From NCBI GenBank assembly GCA_030267565.1, contig BRXU01000007.1, positions 744,001 to 808,000 on the forward strand: 64,000 nt of DNA. The letters run 5' to 3'. Every line of letters starts with the position of its first letter. The stretch's first letter is position 1. Below the pieces are notes generated by a model that was not told where the DNA came from, made no database searches, and saw only the letters and a program-made list of their open reading frames with translations. The translations under genes were made by a program, and so were the position numbers. The stretch is from Pleodorina starrii (taxonomy: Eukaryota; Chlorophyta; Chlorophyceae; Chlamydomonadales; Volvocaceae). This document shows positions 25,101 through 35,700 of this stretch, in pieces.

Positions 25101-26199
25101 CCAACCGTGTTGAACTTCTAGGCTGTGTCCCACACAGCGTGAAAGCCCCAGAGGCCCCTTGCCCCTTTTCAAGGGCCCCCCGTCGGCCCCTCCCCTGGTC
25201 GCACCTCCGCCTCCAGCAAACGTGACTCTGCGTCCTTCGCATTCTTCTCCGCCTGCGCCACCCGCAACCGCATCTGTGCCAGCTCCTTGTTAATTAAGTC
25301 CATGGCGGACAACGGTGCCGAGGACGACGGTGCCGAGGACGACGGTGCTGAGGAGCTGCGAATGAGATTGGGCAGGGTGCCACCGGGGTCAGTGCCGGCC
25401 ACTCACTACACATCCCGCAAGCCAGGCTAAAACACTTTCCTCGAGTGTCGGCGAAACAACCGGTAAGGGACACACGTGCCAACGTGAGACGGCGTGCGCA
25501 AACCGCGGCCAGACTACGGAGCCCTTTGCCCCGCACCCGCGAAGGGAATCTGTACGTGGAACATCAGGTTGTACGAAAGCATGGCCACGGGCTTTGCCAG
25601 GGCTCTTACTGGCAAGTTTCTGTCCGCTGGGGGCGGCTTTTGATCAATGGACTCCCACGCTAGCAACACGGCGCCCGATGACGAAGGGACACGTGGGCAC
25701 CAGCGGCTACTGCGGACCTCCAGGGCCACACCGCCTTACCTGCTTTCGTTGGATGCCACGCTAGACTGAGATGGCTTCCTTGGGCTCGCGCCTGTAGGGG
25801 ATACCATCGCATTGCTGTGGGAAGTGCCTTTCCACAACGGGCTTCGCGCAACAGTCGGAAGGAAGCACGTACCTTGCCCCCCGGCTGACGCTGCAGACGT
25901 ACTGGCCTGTCAATCAAAGGAGGGGGACTCCGTGAAGATGAAACTGTGCCATAATAGAGCTTGCAAGCAGATCGTGTGCGCATGCGCGTACCTCAGCTAC
26001 CGAAATAGGAGCTCTTCCGGAAGCATTTCCGCTTCCTGGACCACCTCCAGTTTTCCTATCCGCTTTGTGCTTCTTGAATTCTTCCAGCTGCACGGACCGG
26101 TGTTCGTTGGTTCACCTGGCCGTAACCTCGTCGAAACAACTGTCGCCTTACCCGCTGACGCCCAACGCGCTGAAGCTCTTCCTGCCTCTTCCTATCCAT
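7184..26199 (-). CDS. Giant tail-anchored coiled-coil golgin-like protein (~4,240 aa; TNO1/giantin type)
   Basis: Twenty-five exons on the minus strand, all GT-AG and phase-consistent: 26199-26152, 26087-25992, 25906-25873, 25791-25740, 25355-25205, 24981-24862, 24540-24406, 24034-23897, 23688-23584, 23281-23222, 22977-22714, 22280-22116, 21870-21706, 21377-21258, 20856-14734, 14599-14522, 14075-13893, 13738-12068, 11744-11256, 11160-10965, 10604-10459, 10263-8911, 8577-8425, 8160-7933, 7633-7184. The start ACAATGG opens MDRKRQEELQRVGRQR, then LEEFKKHK, like the start of plant At4g31570 and of AKAP9. A Ser/Pro-rich stretch follows, then about 4,000 residues of Ala/Gln/Glu coiled coil. A basic motif (KLRSAVKKGK and two variants) occurs three times. 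The C-terminus reads LDQASVFAGRWLTSRPTLRL plus one membrane helix, matching plant TNO1-type ends and golgin-84/giantin. Inferred role: a Golgi/TGN tether or scaffold. Both ends agree with one family, so I reject splitting the locus. Individual splice sites in the 5' exons are less certain. Confidence 0.8.
8186..8200 (+). repeat. Homopolymer G run (15 G) in an intron of the golgin-like gene
   Basis: Uninterrupted G run between the exons ending at 8425 and starting at 8160 (minus strand). It reads as a C tract in the intron, close to the splice acceptor. Confidence 0.8.
15055..15960 (-). repeat. 126-bp coding tandem repeats (42 aa = 6 heptads)
   Basis: Within the 6.1-kb exon, the core CTCGAGCTGCTTCTGC and its variants recur at about 15079, 15205, 15331 and 15457. 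After one unit of 201 bp they recur at 15658, 15784 and 15910. The 126-bp step equals 42 residues, six coiled-coil heptads. Copies at 15181 and 15307 are nearly identical; the outer ones are degenerate. Confidence 0.8.
18250..18837 (-). repeat. 84-bp coding tandem repeats (28 aa = 4 heptads)
   Basis: The core CAGCTGCTGCTGCAGCTC or close variants begin at 18250, 18334, 18418, 18502, 18586, 18670 and 18754, exactly 84 bp apart. This gives seven units of 28 residues, four heptads each, inside the large exon of the golgin-like gene. Confidence 0.8.
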
Positions 26200-27957
26200 T
26201 GTAAGCTTGCATCAGACGATGTAAACCGGCAAGCGGGTTTTGAAAAGCCTCTGAAACAAATACCAACTCTGTGCGAGCAACGGGTAATTGAATCGAATTA
26301 AATTCTTTAAATCTAGCACTCTTTGATGCCGAAGTATGAACAGAACTGGCCGTGTCTCACTTACCCCGCCAAATCTGCGGGGGAATTTGGTGCCTTCCCA
26401 ACGCCTCAACGTGTCAGACTAATCATATAATAAACGTGAAATGTCAGAACAGATTTTGCGTAAAACATCGTCTGATTGCCGGTCACCTGCGCCCAGACGC
26501 TTACTGCACCTGCCGCTGCCGCCGCGTATAAGGCCCATGCTCTGAAGTTCAGACCTTTGTTATTATCTCATTGGACAGCTTGTTTGGGCGCGTATAATGT
26601 TCCGCTTGTAATATAAGCAATATCCAAGCTGCCTGCATAAGGGCTGCGGCGTACGAAAGGGGAACGGCGGTCCCTCGGGACCACGCGGGGACCCAGGAGA
26701 CGTGCATTGGGCGCACCGCTAAATGATGAGTTGTTGCCGTTGGGGGGTGCCGCGCTGACGCCACAAACTACCCTTTCCTATAATAAGATTATTGCTGCCT
26801 CATTCTGCACATAACCCCGGCATGACCCCAGCGCACGCCGCTTTTCAGCGCATGTCATCGGCATCGGCCGTGTTGCCGATTCCGTCAGACGGGTTGAAAT
26901 AGGACGCTGCACAGCGTCTGTGCCTTCCCCCCCTGGAATCGCCCCTGATCTCCCAAGGTCCCACTGCGCATGTGTATTCTCCTTCTTTTAGTGCAGTACC
27001 CTGCACGGGAGCAGGCTCCCGGCACGCCTGTTTGAGATACAAACCATCACCTACCCCGACTTGCAAAGAAAGGCTGAAACGATGTAAACCGACACGTGTA
27101 AGGACCAGACTGCAAGTACCAGAGGGCCGGGCAGCTTGCTCCGCCGACTCCCCTGTTCGATTGCTGTTCGAAGTTTGCTGTGGAGCGTTTTGAACCATGG
27201 GCGGCAGGCTACGAACCGCTGGGTGGATGGTGAGACAGATCAACACAGCTCATTAAGGAGGTAACAGAAGTACAGAACGCTACGCGGTCGCGCCGGTTGC
27301 ACACTTGACTGATAATCGCCGTGGAGAAATACAGATGTGCCAGCAAGATGCTCACCCCGCGCCCGCTCGGTATTCACCCTCCCCTAGTCGGTACGCTTGG
27401 ACTGTTCCCGAATCCTAATTGTCCTCTGACCTTCCAGGTCTGCAGCCATCAGCAGCCATCAGCCATCAGTCATTAGCCATCTGCATCCATCAGCGAGTCA
27501 TGGATGCCAAGGTAGTTGATGGGGAGAGGATTCGGACGCCGACACTGCCCTTCCAAAGCAGTTGCACGAACACCCTCGCTTAGCGTTAGTAACGCGGTTA
27601 TGGCAGTTGAGGCAACCGAATCTCCTAAAAAAAGGCATCCAAAGGTCAAGTACTTTCGTAGTACAAGGCTATCCTAGCATCTCGGTCTCGTAGATACAGT
27701 GCACGTAAAGCTGACGCTGCTGCATTGTTTGAGTGTTCTGGGTCGATGACGTCGGCGGCACAACCGTATCCTCAACGATTTCCATCACGGATCAACCCCC
27801 TAGGCCGCAATTTTCAACCATGACATCAAAAGTATTGATTTTCATGGGGCGCTGGCGACTCTTGAGGACCGCAACTCTAGAATTCGGAAGCTGTCGCTAA
27901 GCCAATCAGCGCTCGAGACACTCTGCATTCTGTAACCAGGGCAATTTGATTAACGTT
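26200..27957. other. Head-to-head intergenic region, relatively AT-rich
   Basis: About 1.76 kb between the start codon of the golgin-like gene (-) and that of the polytopic membrane protein (+). It is visibly less GC-rich than its surroundings, carries stops in all frames, and must hold both promoters. A degenerate GCAGCCATCA tandem repeat sits at 27442-27493. No gene is supported here. Confidence 0.6.
27442..27493 (+). repeat. Short degenerate tandem repeat, GCAGCCATCA type
   Basis: Units GCAGCCATCA, GCAGCCATCA, GCCATCAGTCATTA, GCCATCTGCATCCATCA follow each other directly in the intergenic region. Confidence 0.6.
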
Positions 27958-30900
27958 ATGCAGCCGCAAAGTTGTAATAAAGGTGCCGGGCAAATGTCGC
28001 AACGACGACAAACCCTTGCCTGCAGCGGAACCCGCCGCTCGGCAGCTTTCCCACTAGTTACCAGTGGCTGCATGCATGCATTCCATTCCGGATGCTGTGG
28101 CGGGGTCCTACTTGCTCCCCGCCGCGCCTCGGCCCCAGCCTGCCCGGCGCAACCGGTACAACACCGCAACCACACGCCGCCTCAAGCGCTCGCCGCTCAA
28201 CTGCTCCCGGTCATCAACGCTCACGCACGACCGCTTGCTTTCGCCCCAGCGCACCTGCGGCTGCGGCGATCGCCGCACAGCACCGTCGTCCACGCTCGCG
28301 CCGGCCCCGATGGCGGCGGCGGCGGTGGCGGTGACGGCGACACCCGGATCACCGACGACGGTGCCAGCCGGCTGCAACCACCTGCCAGGTCAGCAGACCC
28401 GCTGCCGGTTGTCGTACCAGTAGTACTGGACGAGCATGATGTGGCGCCCACGCAGCGACCATCGGCGGGCGCGGCTACGGGCAGGTCTGTCCGGCCGGCG
28501 GCGGGCAGCGGGGCGTCCGCGCCGGCGCTTGGCCCCGATGTTGAGCCGGCGGAGGCGGCGCCGGCGGGGCCTTATCCAGCGCCGCCGCTGGCCGCCGCCC
28601 GCTGGCCTGCTCTGGTCCTGGTGCCGGCGGTGCTGTGGGGCATTACCTGGTGGGTGGATGGGCGGCCAAGCGTGGGCCCTTCAGCATGACGCCGACCAAC
28701 ACGGCAACACGGCCCCTCCACAGTTCTGCGGCTTCCTCCACACCTCGCCTGCTCCTCACCCTCTCCCTTTCTCCCCGTGCGGTCGTACTTTTTGCCCCTC
28801 TCACTCGCTGTACCGTCCACTGCTCCGTCCACTGGTTTTGGCATCCATTTCACATGACACGACACGACACGACCTTGTATCTCTTCTTCGCGTGTCAGGG
28901 CATCCACCGCCGGCATCGTGAGTGCTGGCTACGCTGCCCTGGCCGCCGCCGCCGCCGTTGCCGCCGCCACCTTCAGCACCCTGGCGCCCGGCGTCGACGC
29001 GGCGGCGGCGGCGGCGCCCGCTGCCGCCGCAGTGGCGGCGGTGGACTGGGTGGACGTGGCGCTGCGTACGACAGCGGGGCTGACTGCCGCCGATGGGGGC
29101 GTGGGGAGGTCGCAGGTGCTCGCGGCGCTGGAGGTGAGGGCGAGGGGGCTAGTCGCGGGGTGGTAAAGATGACACCGTGCCGCAGAGGTGGCACGGAACG
29201 GACGGCGATGTTAGCGGGCGGACGTCCAGGAGTCTGGTGTTTTGGTGGCAGGGCCCGGGACGCTGGGCACGACCGGCCAGTGGGCGGCCGCTGCGACGCC
29301 AGTTCAGTGTAGCGATAGGACACCGACTACATCTCTTGACCTCTTGATCTACTGTTTCCTTGTCGTGCCCTGCCCGGGTCGGGTCGGCCTTTGCCCGACG
29401 GCAGGAGGCGGGCGCCGGCCGCGCGGCGGGCTGGGCTGTGATGGCGGTCCTGCCAGGCCTATGCACGCTGGCGCGCGGATGCAGGGCGGCCACCGCCGCC
29501 GTGCTTACGGGTGAGTGGGTCGCCAACCGCCTCGCGCCGGGTTGGCCGCCCTGGGCCCCGGCCTCGGGGGGTCCGGTTGTTTGTTTGCCCGTTTGTTTGT
29601 TGTCCCATAATGGGGCCGATCGGCATATTCCATGATCCAACACTTCGAGCTTGCGCGCATGGGACTTGTCCCGGCGACCGCTCGGAAAGGGCTGCGGGCG
29701 GTGTTGGGCTGGCTGGTCCCCGTGTCACTACAGCAGCTGCGTAGGCGGCCACACACCTTCCCTTTGAGTCGCGAGGGCGTGTGAAGGCGGCGGGTCGGTC
29801 CCCGGCTGTCCCCATGTGCCGCACGCGCGCCGCCAGCCAGACAACCAAAGCCGCGCCACACCTCCTTCCGCCCCCAAAATGCAAAGACTCCCTCCCTGGT
29901 GTCGGCGCCCGGCGCTGCCCGCCGTCCCTCCGCCTGCAGCCCTGCCCTGGCTGCAGCCCCTATCGCAGCTGGCAGCCGCGGCCGCTGGCCTAGGGGTGCT
30001 CCTGCTGCTTGCTATGCCGCTGCGACCCTACCTGGCGCCCCTGCTGCCCCTGCTGCCTCGCGGACGGTGCGTCGGACGGCTTCGCGCCGGGCGGGAGCAG
30101 CACGGCTAGAGGCTACGAGCGTGTTAGGACGGGCGTTCCTGAGGGCTGGTTGGGGCTTAGGGTTTGGCAACTCCTGGGGTGGCAGGGCGCAGGCAGGGCT
30201 GGCCTGGGACGTTAGGGGGGCCGCCGCGCATTTCTGGGAGGTGGAAGTTGGGAAGCTGGTCAAGGTGTCAGCGTCAATGCCGTGCCCTTGCCGCGCAGGC
30301 CGTCGCCTGCTACCCTGGCGGCGCTCAGGGCCGGCGGCGCCGTCTGCATGGTTGTTGTACTGACGGCGCTGCAGGCACAAGAGCTGACGGCGCCGCCGCT
30401 AGTACCCAGCGTCCGCGGCGCAGCGGCGGCCGCCGCCCTGTCGTCGCCGCTGCTGCTCCAGACGCAGGCGCTAATATACGGCGCTGCCGCCGTGGCGGCT
30501 GACGCCGTGCTGCCGGCGTGTACGGCAGTAGTGGCGGCGGGAACCATCCGCCAGCTGTTGCGGCAGCGGCACGCGAGGAAGGAGGGCGTACTGCGGTCAA
30601 CAGCGGCGGCGAATGGCACCGCGGATATGGACTCGGCGGGCGCAAGTGCGAGGTCGACTGGCCCTGACGGCGCCGCCGGTCTCCCGGCGGCGGCGGCGAC
30701 GACGGGCCGTGGGTCCGCGGTGTTTGGTGCTGTGAAGGCTCTGGCTGCGGGTCGGCTGCTGCTGGATTTGATGCTGTTGCTGGCGGTGGCGGCCGGCGCT
30801 CTGCCGGGCAAGATCTCGGGTGGGTTGGAATCAGACCGCGGATCGCGGTCCGCGCCTCGGTTTACGTGAAGCTGGGTTTGGACGACGTCAGCGCATCGGG

Positions 30901-31135
30901 CGCTCAGCTGGGGCCTGGGCGATATCGGTCTCGCTCCCGATGAGAAGGGGAAGGAGGGGCCCGCCTGTCTGTCTGGCTTCCGCAACGCTGCTCGATAGCC
31001 CTGCTTCCGTAAATAGCCCCCCCTCCCTCTCTCCCGCCCATCCAATCATTAATGCCCTGTTTCCGCTACTTCCGCTGTGCAGCCGTGCGGTTGCTGGGCA
31101 TGCTGTGGCTGCTCCAAACCGCCGCCCAGCTCTGA
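27958..31135 (+). CDS. Ala-rich polytopic membrane protein, probable plastid targeting, unrecognised family
   Basis: Six exons with GT-AG borders and continuous phase: 27958-28649, 28899-29133, 29405-29510, 29940-30066, 30299-30819, 31083-31135. They give about 577 residues from the first in-frame Met; an alternative Met lies at 28072. The first ~125 residues are Ala/Arg/His/Ser-rich without acids and reach SPHSTVVHARAG, which looks like a chloroplast transit peptide with cleavage near VHA. A Gly/Pro-rich soluble linker follows. Hydrophobic segments then include WPALVLVPAVLWGITW, AGWAVMAVLPGLCTL, AAAAAGLGVLLLLAM, GAVCMVVVLTALQ, a long Ala-rich pair around LIYGAAAVAADAVLPACT, LLLDLMLLLAVAAGAL and a last one in VRLLGMLWLLQ. 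About seven membrane spans are likely. I do not recognise the family and see no catalytic motif. The exon joins are supported by phase but not by homology. Confidence 0.55.
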
Positions 31136-32734
31136 GCCCGTCGGATTGGGAACCATGGCTTCTGGAGGCGACGGGCGTTGAGGCGCCTGATGGGGCCTCC
31201 GCGCTGTTGGCCGCTATGCAGCGCGGAGGGCTGCGTGCCATGCCAGCCTAACCTTCAGCAGATGTCGTGTAATGACGACGACACGGAGGAAACCAGTGCA
31301 ACGGCGGTGCGGTGACGGCCGCATGGCCAGCGCTTGACCGTAACAGCCCCGGCCGGCGGCGCTCACCGACGCCGTGAGAACAGGCCTAAAGCCACAGGCA
31401 GAAACTCGAGTCCTGACCAGGCGGCGAGGCCTGGCCAGGCTTCCAAGCACATTGGGCACATTCCTGACAGGCTACCTCGATAGGCTACCGGTCTACGACA
31501 CTTCTCCATCAGCCATATCTGCGTCAGAGGCCTGATCGAGGGGCACAGATACCCCTCCTGTAACGCACACACATTCACGCCTCGGAAGGGGACTGCTTCG
31601 CGTCGGCGGTCGGCGCCGCCTGCACGCCCACGATGTGACGCCTCCCGTTCCGGCAGTGTCCACACGCGTCATCCAGTGCAGGTACAGCAGGTACGACAAG
31701 CCACGCACAAAAACCCAGCCTAAGCAGTGGGTCATCATTAAGTCTCTTAAGCCGGTAATGACCTATTCATACAGAGGCAAAACCCCTTCAGCTACAAGGG
31801 TGTTCCCACCGACCACTTAACACCACACGCACGCTGAAGGACGGAGGCGGGGCTATAGAACCGATGTCGCACGGCCTACTCGATTCACGCTCCTCCGCGC
31901 ATTAGTTGTACCACGATCCACGAACCACCCTACAAGCGCTAGCATACGGCGTAGCAGGGTACGGTACATCATGGGCTCTTTTATCCATTGGGATAAGGCC
32001 CCAGAAGGCATCCGCATCACGCATGCCAGGGAAGCTTGTATCGGTACATCGCACCGCCCATCGCCCATCGGATCTTCACCGGGTCCCTAACGACTGGACA
32101 CACGAAATGGCGGCCCATAGCTCGGCGGAGCATGGCATAGCATAATATTTAATATATCAAGCTGGCATACACAGCAAGGCCTTCAGCAAATGTGCGTGAA
32201 TCGCTGCACGCACAGGAAGCGGGGAAGCCAGGATATGACTGGCGCGTCGCTGGGCTGCGGCGCCGTATTGGGTACCGGCGAGCATGCGCAGGCGTGCACA
32301 GCCTCCGCAGATCACCGCGGCACGGCCAGGGTAGCGTTCCTGCACGTGATATGCTCTTATCCTGCATTCCATGTACGCGCCATGGGGTCTATCCTGCGGC
32401 TCGTATGTATCGCATCCTTGCAGTAGCAGCAGCAGCGGAATCAAAAAAATCCATCCGTCCAGACCCTGCCACACCACATTGCATCACCGACCGTGCCCCT
32501 GATATACAAACGTCTACAAACGCTATGTACGTCATGAATAATTACGATGACCGACTTACCGGTAAACCCAGCGCTTCGTATGTCGTAGTTTTTGACAAAT
32601 AATGCCAGCCTATTTACCTTGTGACTCGCAGCGCCACCCACACGCCTGGACAGCCATCCCCGTCTGCATCGCTCCACCCTGCCGATACCGCCCCTCCTGC
32701 TTACGCCCGCAACACCCGCCGCGGACCTCCACCC
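31136..32734. other. Tail-to-tail intergenic region
   Basis: 1.6 kb between the stop of the polytopic protein gene (+) and the stop of MLH3 (-). It holds both 3' UTRs. I found no TTACA (TGTAA in the minus sense) for MLH3 here, so its poly(A) signal is unassigned. No gene is supported. Confidence 0.55.
31268..31272 (+). terminator. TGTAA polyadenylation signal of the polytopic protein gene
   Basis: TGTAA about 130 nt after the stop at 31133-31135, a spacing that supports the short final exon. Confidence 0.6.
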
Positions 32735-35700
32735 CTATTCCTTCACCCCCTCATCACCGCCTCCGCCGTCACCCCGCCCCTCCTTGCCCGCCAACACGCG
32801 GCCCGCCGCAGCGCTCCGCTGGATCGCCGCCCTCAGCGCCGCCGCGCTCAGCCGCCGGCGCCCGGCGCCGTCGCCCCCATCGACCCACGGGTCGGCGCCC
32901 TCGCCAAGGCGCGCCGCGGTGCGCCTGCGCTCCAGCACGGCCCGCAGCGTCGGCAGGTGCACCAGCGGCGCCACGGTCGGACGGCCGTGCGCGCACTGGG
33001 TCCACAGCCGGGCAGCCCGCAGCTGGGTCAGCAGCGCGGCGCACATGTCGCGCTGCAGCGCGTCGCCGAACATGACGGCGGTACGGCAGGCCTTGGAGCG
33101 CAGCACGCGCAGCACGGCCGGCGGTAACAGGTCCGCGCCGCTGGTCTCGTGGAGTTGCTGCAGGTAGGCCTGGCGGGAAGAGGGGCAGTAAGGGCCGTTG
33201 CGTCGTTGGATGGGAAGCATCATGGCTAGGGCTAAGGCCCAACAAGCGAGGATTCTCGGTCTTGGCTACGTCCAGCGGTTTTCGCACCCCGAACGCTTGC
33301 TAGCCAACATTTGCAAGCAACGCCTCCGGGAGTAGGCGGAGGCGCAGCTGTGCAGTCTTCCGGCAGGAATTGACCCACGGGTCAGCGTCACGCACCCGCA
33401 GATCGGTGGGGTTGGTCAGCGGCGTGCCGCACACCGACGGCACGCCGACCAGCACCTGCGCCCCGCCCGCGTCCATCACCAGCTGCTTCGGCTGTTGCTG
33501 CTGTTGAAGCATCAGCATCGCAAACCGCAGGGTGCTGCGCTCCAGTCCGCCCCCGCCCGCGCCGCTGGCCCCGGCACCGCTACCGGCCGCCGTTCCCCGG
33601 CCGCCGCCGGCGGCCGCCCGCAGGCGCCAGCCCCACGCCGCCACCACGCCCGCGTGCCGGGCCAGCGCCGCGGCTTCATGGGTGGCCAGCTGAAGCGCCA
33701 CCGGAGGAGCTAGCGGCTGCACGCACAGCAGCTCCGCCGCCGCGGTGTCGCCCACCAGCCGCGGCTCTGAGGGGCCGCCGCCTGGGCTGTCCGCGCCGCC
33801 AAGGCCACTGCCGCTTGCCCCCGCGGCGCGGCCGGCGCGGGTGGCGCCAGCGGCGGCGCAGGCTCGCAGCTGCTCCGTGAGCTGCTCCAGCCTGACGCGC
33901 TCGTGGGCCGCGTGCTGGTCGATGATGAGCAGAGTGCCGCCGGCGCCCATCACCGGGATAAACTTGCGATCGACCTACGATTGGGGAAGTGAAGGAAAAG
34001 CCGAAACAGGAATCAATTAAGGAATAGCCGAAACAGGAGTCATAGTAAGTGTAGGGTGAGCGGCACAGGCCGGGCAGCGGACGATCGCATGGGGACTCGG
34101 CCCACGCGTAAGCACGGGCTGGCGGCTGGCTGGCTGTCTTGATACCGTGTGCAAGCTCAGCCCTGCGGCGGCCCAACCCCGCGCCGCCTCCCACCCAGTC
34201 TTCCTCGCGCTCGCTGCCACAACAAGCCACAACAAGCCCCTCTCAGGTCAACATCGCCTCCGGCTCACCTGCCGCAGGACCCTGGCGGCGGGCCCGGCCA
34301 GGGCCGACCTGGAGACGTGTGAGGGTACCAATTGCTGTCCCGACGCCGCCAGCCTGAGAAGGTCAAGCTCCAGGGACAGCACCCGGCGCGCGTCCTGGGA
34401 GATGCCGCCGAGGGCTTGCTGCCCCTGCTGCAGGCTCGGGGTCCGCAGCCCCTGCAGCGGCTGCTGCAGCCGTGCCGCAGCAACGGCCGGCTGCTGTTTG
34501 TCCGCTGCCGCGACGCCGCTGCCTGGGGCCACGCCATCAACGCCGCCGAAGGCGGCGCCCGGCGCAGGGCCAGGCTGCTTCTCCGGCAGCAGGAGGCCGC
34601 GCTGCTGCTGCTGCTGCTGCTCCTGGCCGGTATCCTTCCCTGTAGCCGCCGGCTGGCCCAGCTCTGGCCCGCGCCTATCGATGGCGCGCTGCTCATGCTG
34701 CTGCTGCTGCTGCGACGGCGACGAATCCAGTTCGTGTCGCGACTCCCCAGCTGGCCTGGCCCCGGGCGACTCCTCCAGCGACACGTGGAACCTGACGCGC
34801 TTCGGCGTCCGGCCCGTGCCGCTCAGGGGCCGCTTACGCAAGATGCCGCCCGGCGTGCGACCGCCTGGGGCCGCCGCGGAGTCACTGAGCACGGACTCCG
34901 ACCGCTCCTGCTCCGTTCTAGAGCCCGATGCTGCGGCAGCTTGCCCGCTGGAATCCTCCGAGGCCGTTGCCGCAGTCGCACCGTTGGCCGCGCTGCCCGC
35001 CGCGCTGCCCGCCGCGCTGCTATCAGGAGCCGCAGGACATGCCGCCCCGTTTGCGCTTTCAGCAGCGGGTCTGCTCCCCTCCGCATGCTGCGGGGCCGGG
35101 GCCTGCAGCACATTTCGGTGCTGCTGCTGCTGCTGCCGCGGCGGCGGTGGCGGCGGTGGCGGCATCGGGTCAGGGTTCGCGCGGGTCGGCGCCGGCTGCT
35201 GTTGCTGTCGTGGCGCCAAGACGGCGCGCGCGGCCGGCCACCGGAAGCTGCAGACGGGCGCAGCGGCATCGCGAGCGCCGGCGGCGCTGAGCGGCCTGCC
35301 CGAGGTACCGTCCTTGGAGCCACCATCAGTTGGCACGTCCGCATCAGCTGGCGGGCGTGGCTCATCGGCGGCCAGCCCTGTCCGCTTCGGCGTCGCCTGC
35401 GCTGGCTTCCGCGCTAGCTCTTTCGCCCCCACCACCGCCGCCGCCGATGCGGCCGGTGTGGCAACTGCGGCCCCGGTCACAGAGGTGGCCGTCGCCAACA
35501 CACGGCGAGCGCCCCGCGACCCGTGGGTCGCTGCAGTGGGATTGGGCGACGGCGCACGCCTGCGTCGGATGCTTATGTGGACAGCCTTGCGCTGTTTCTT
35601 TGCGTGAGGCGGTGCCGACTGCACCAGCCGGACGGGGGAGCGCGGCTTCACGGGCGTGGCGAGCGCGTCAGTCCATGCGACCGGCAGCTCCGGGCGCGGC

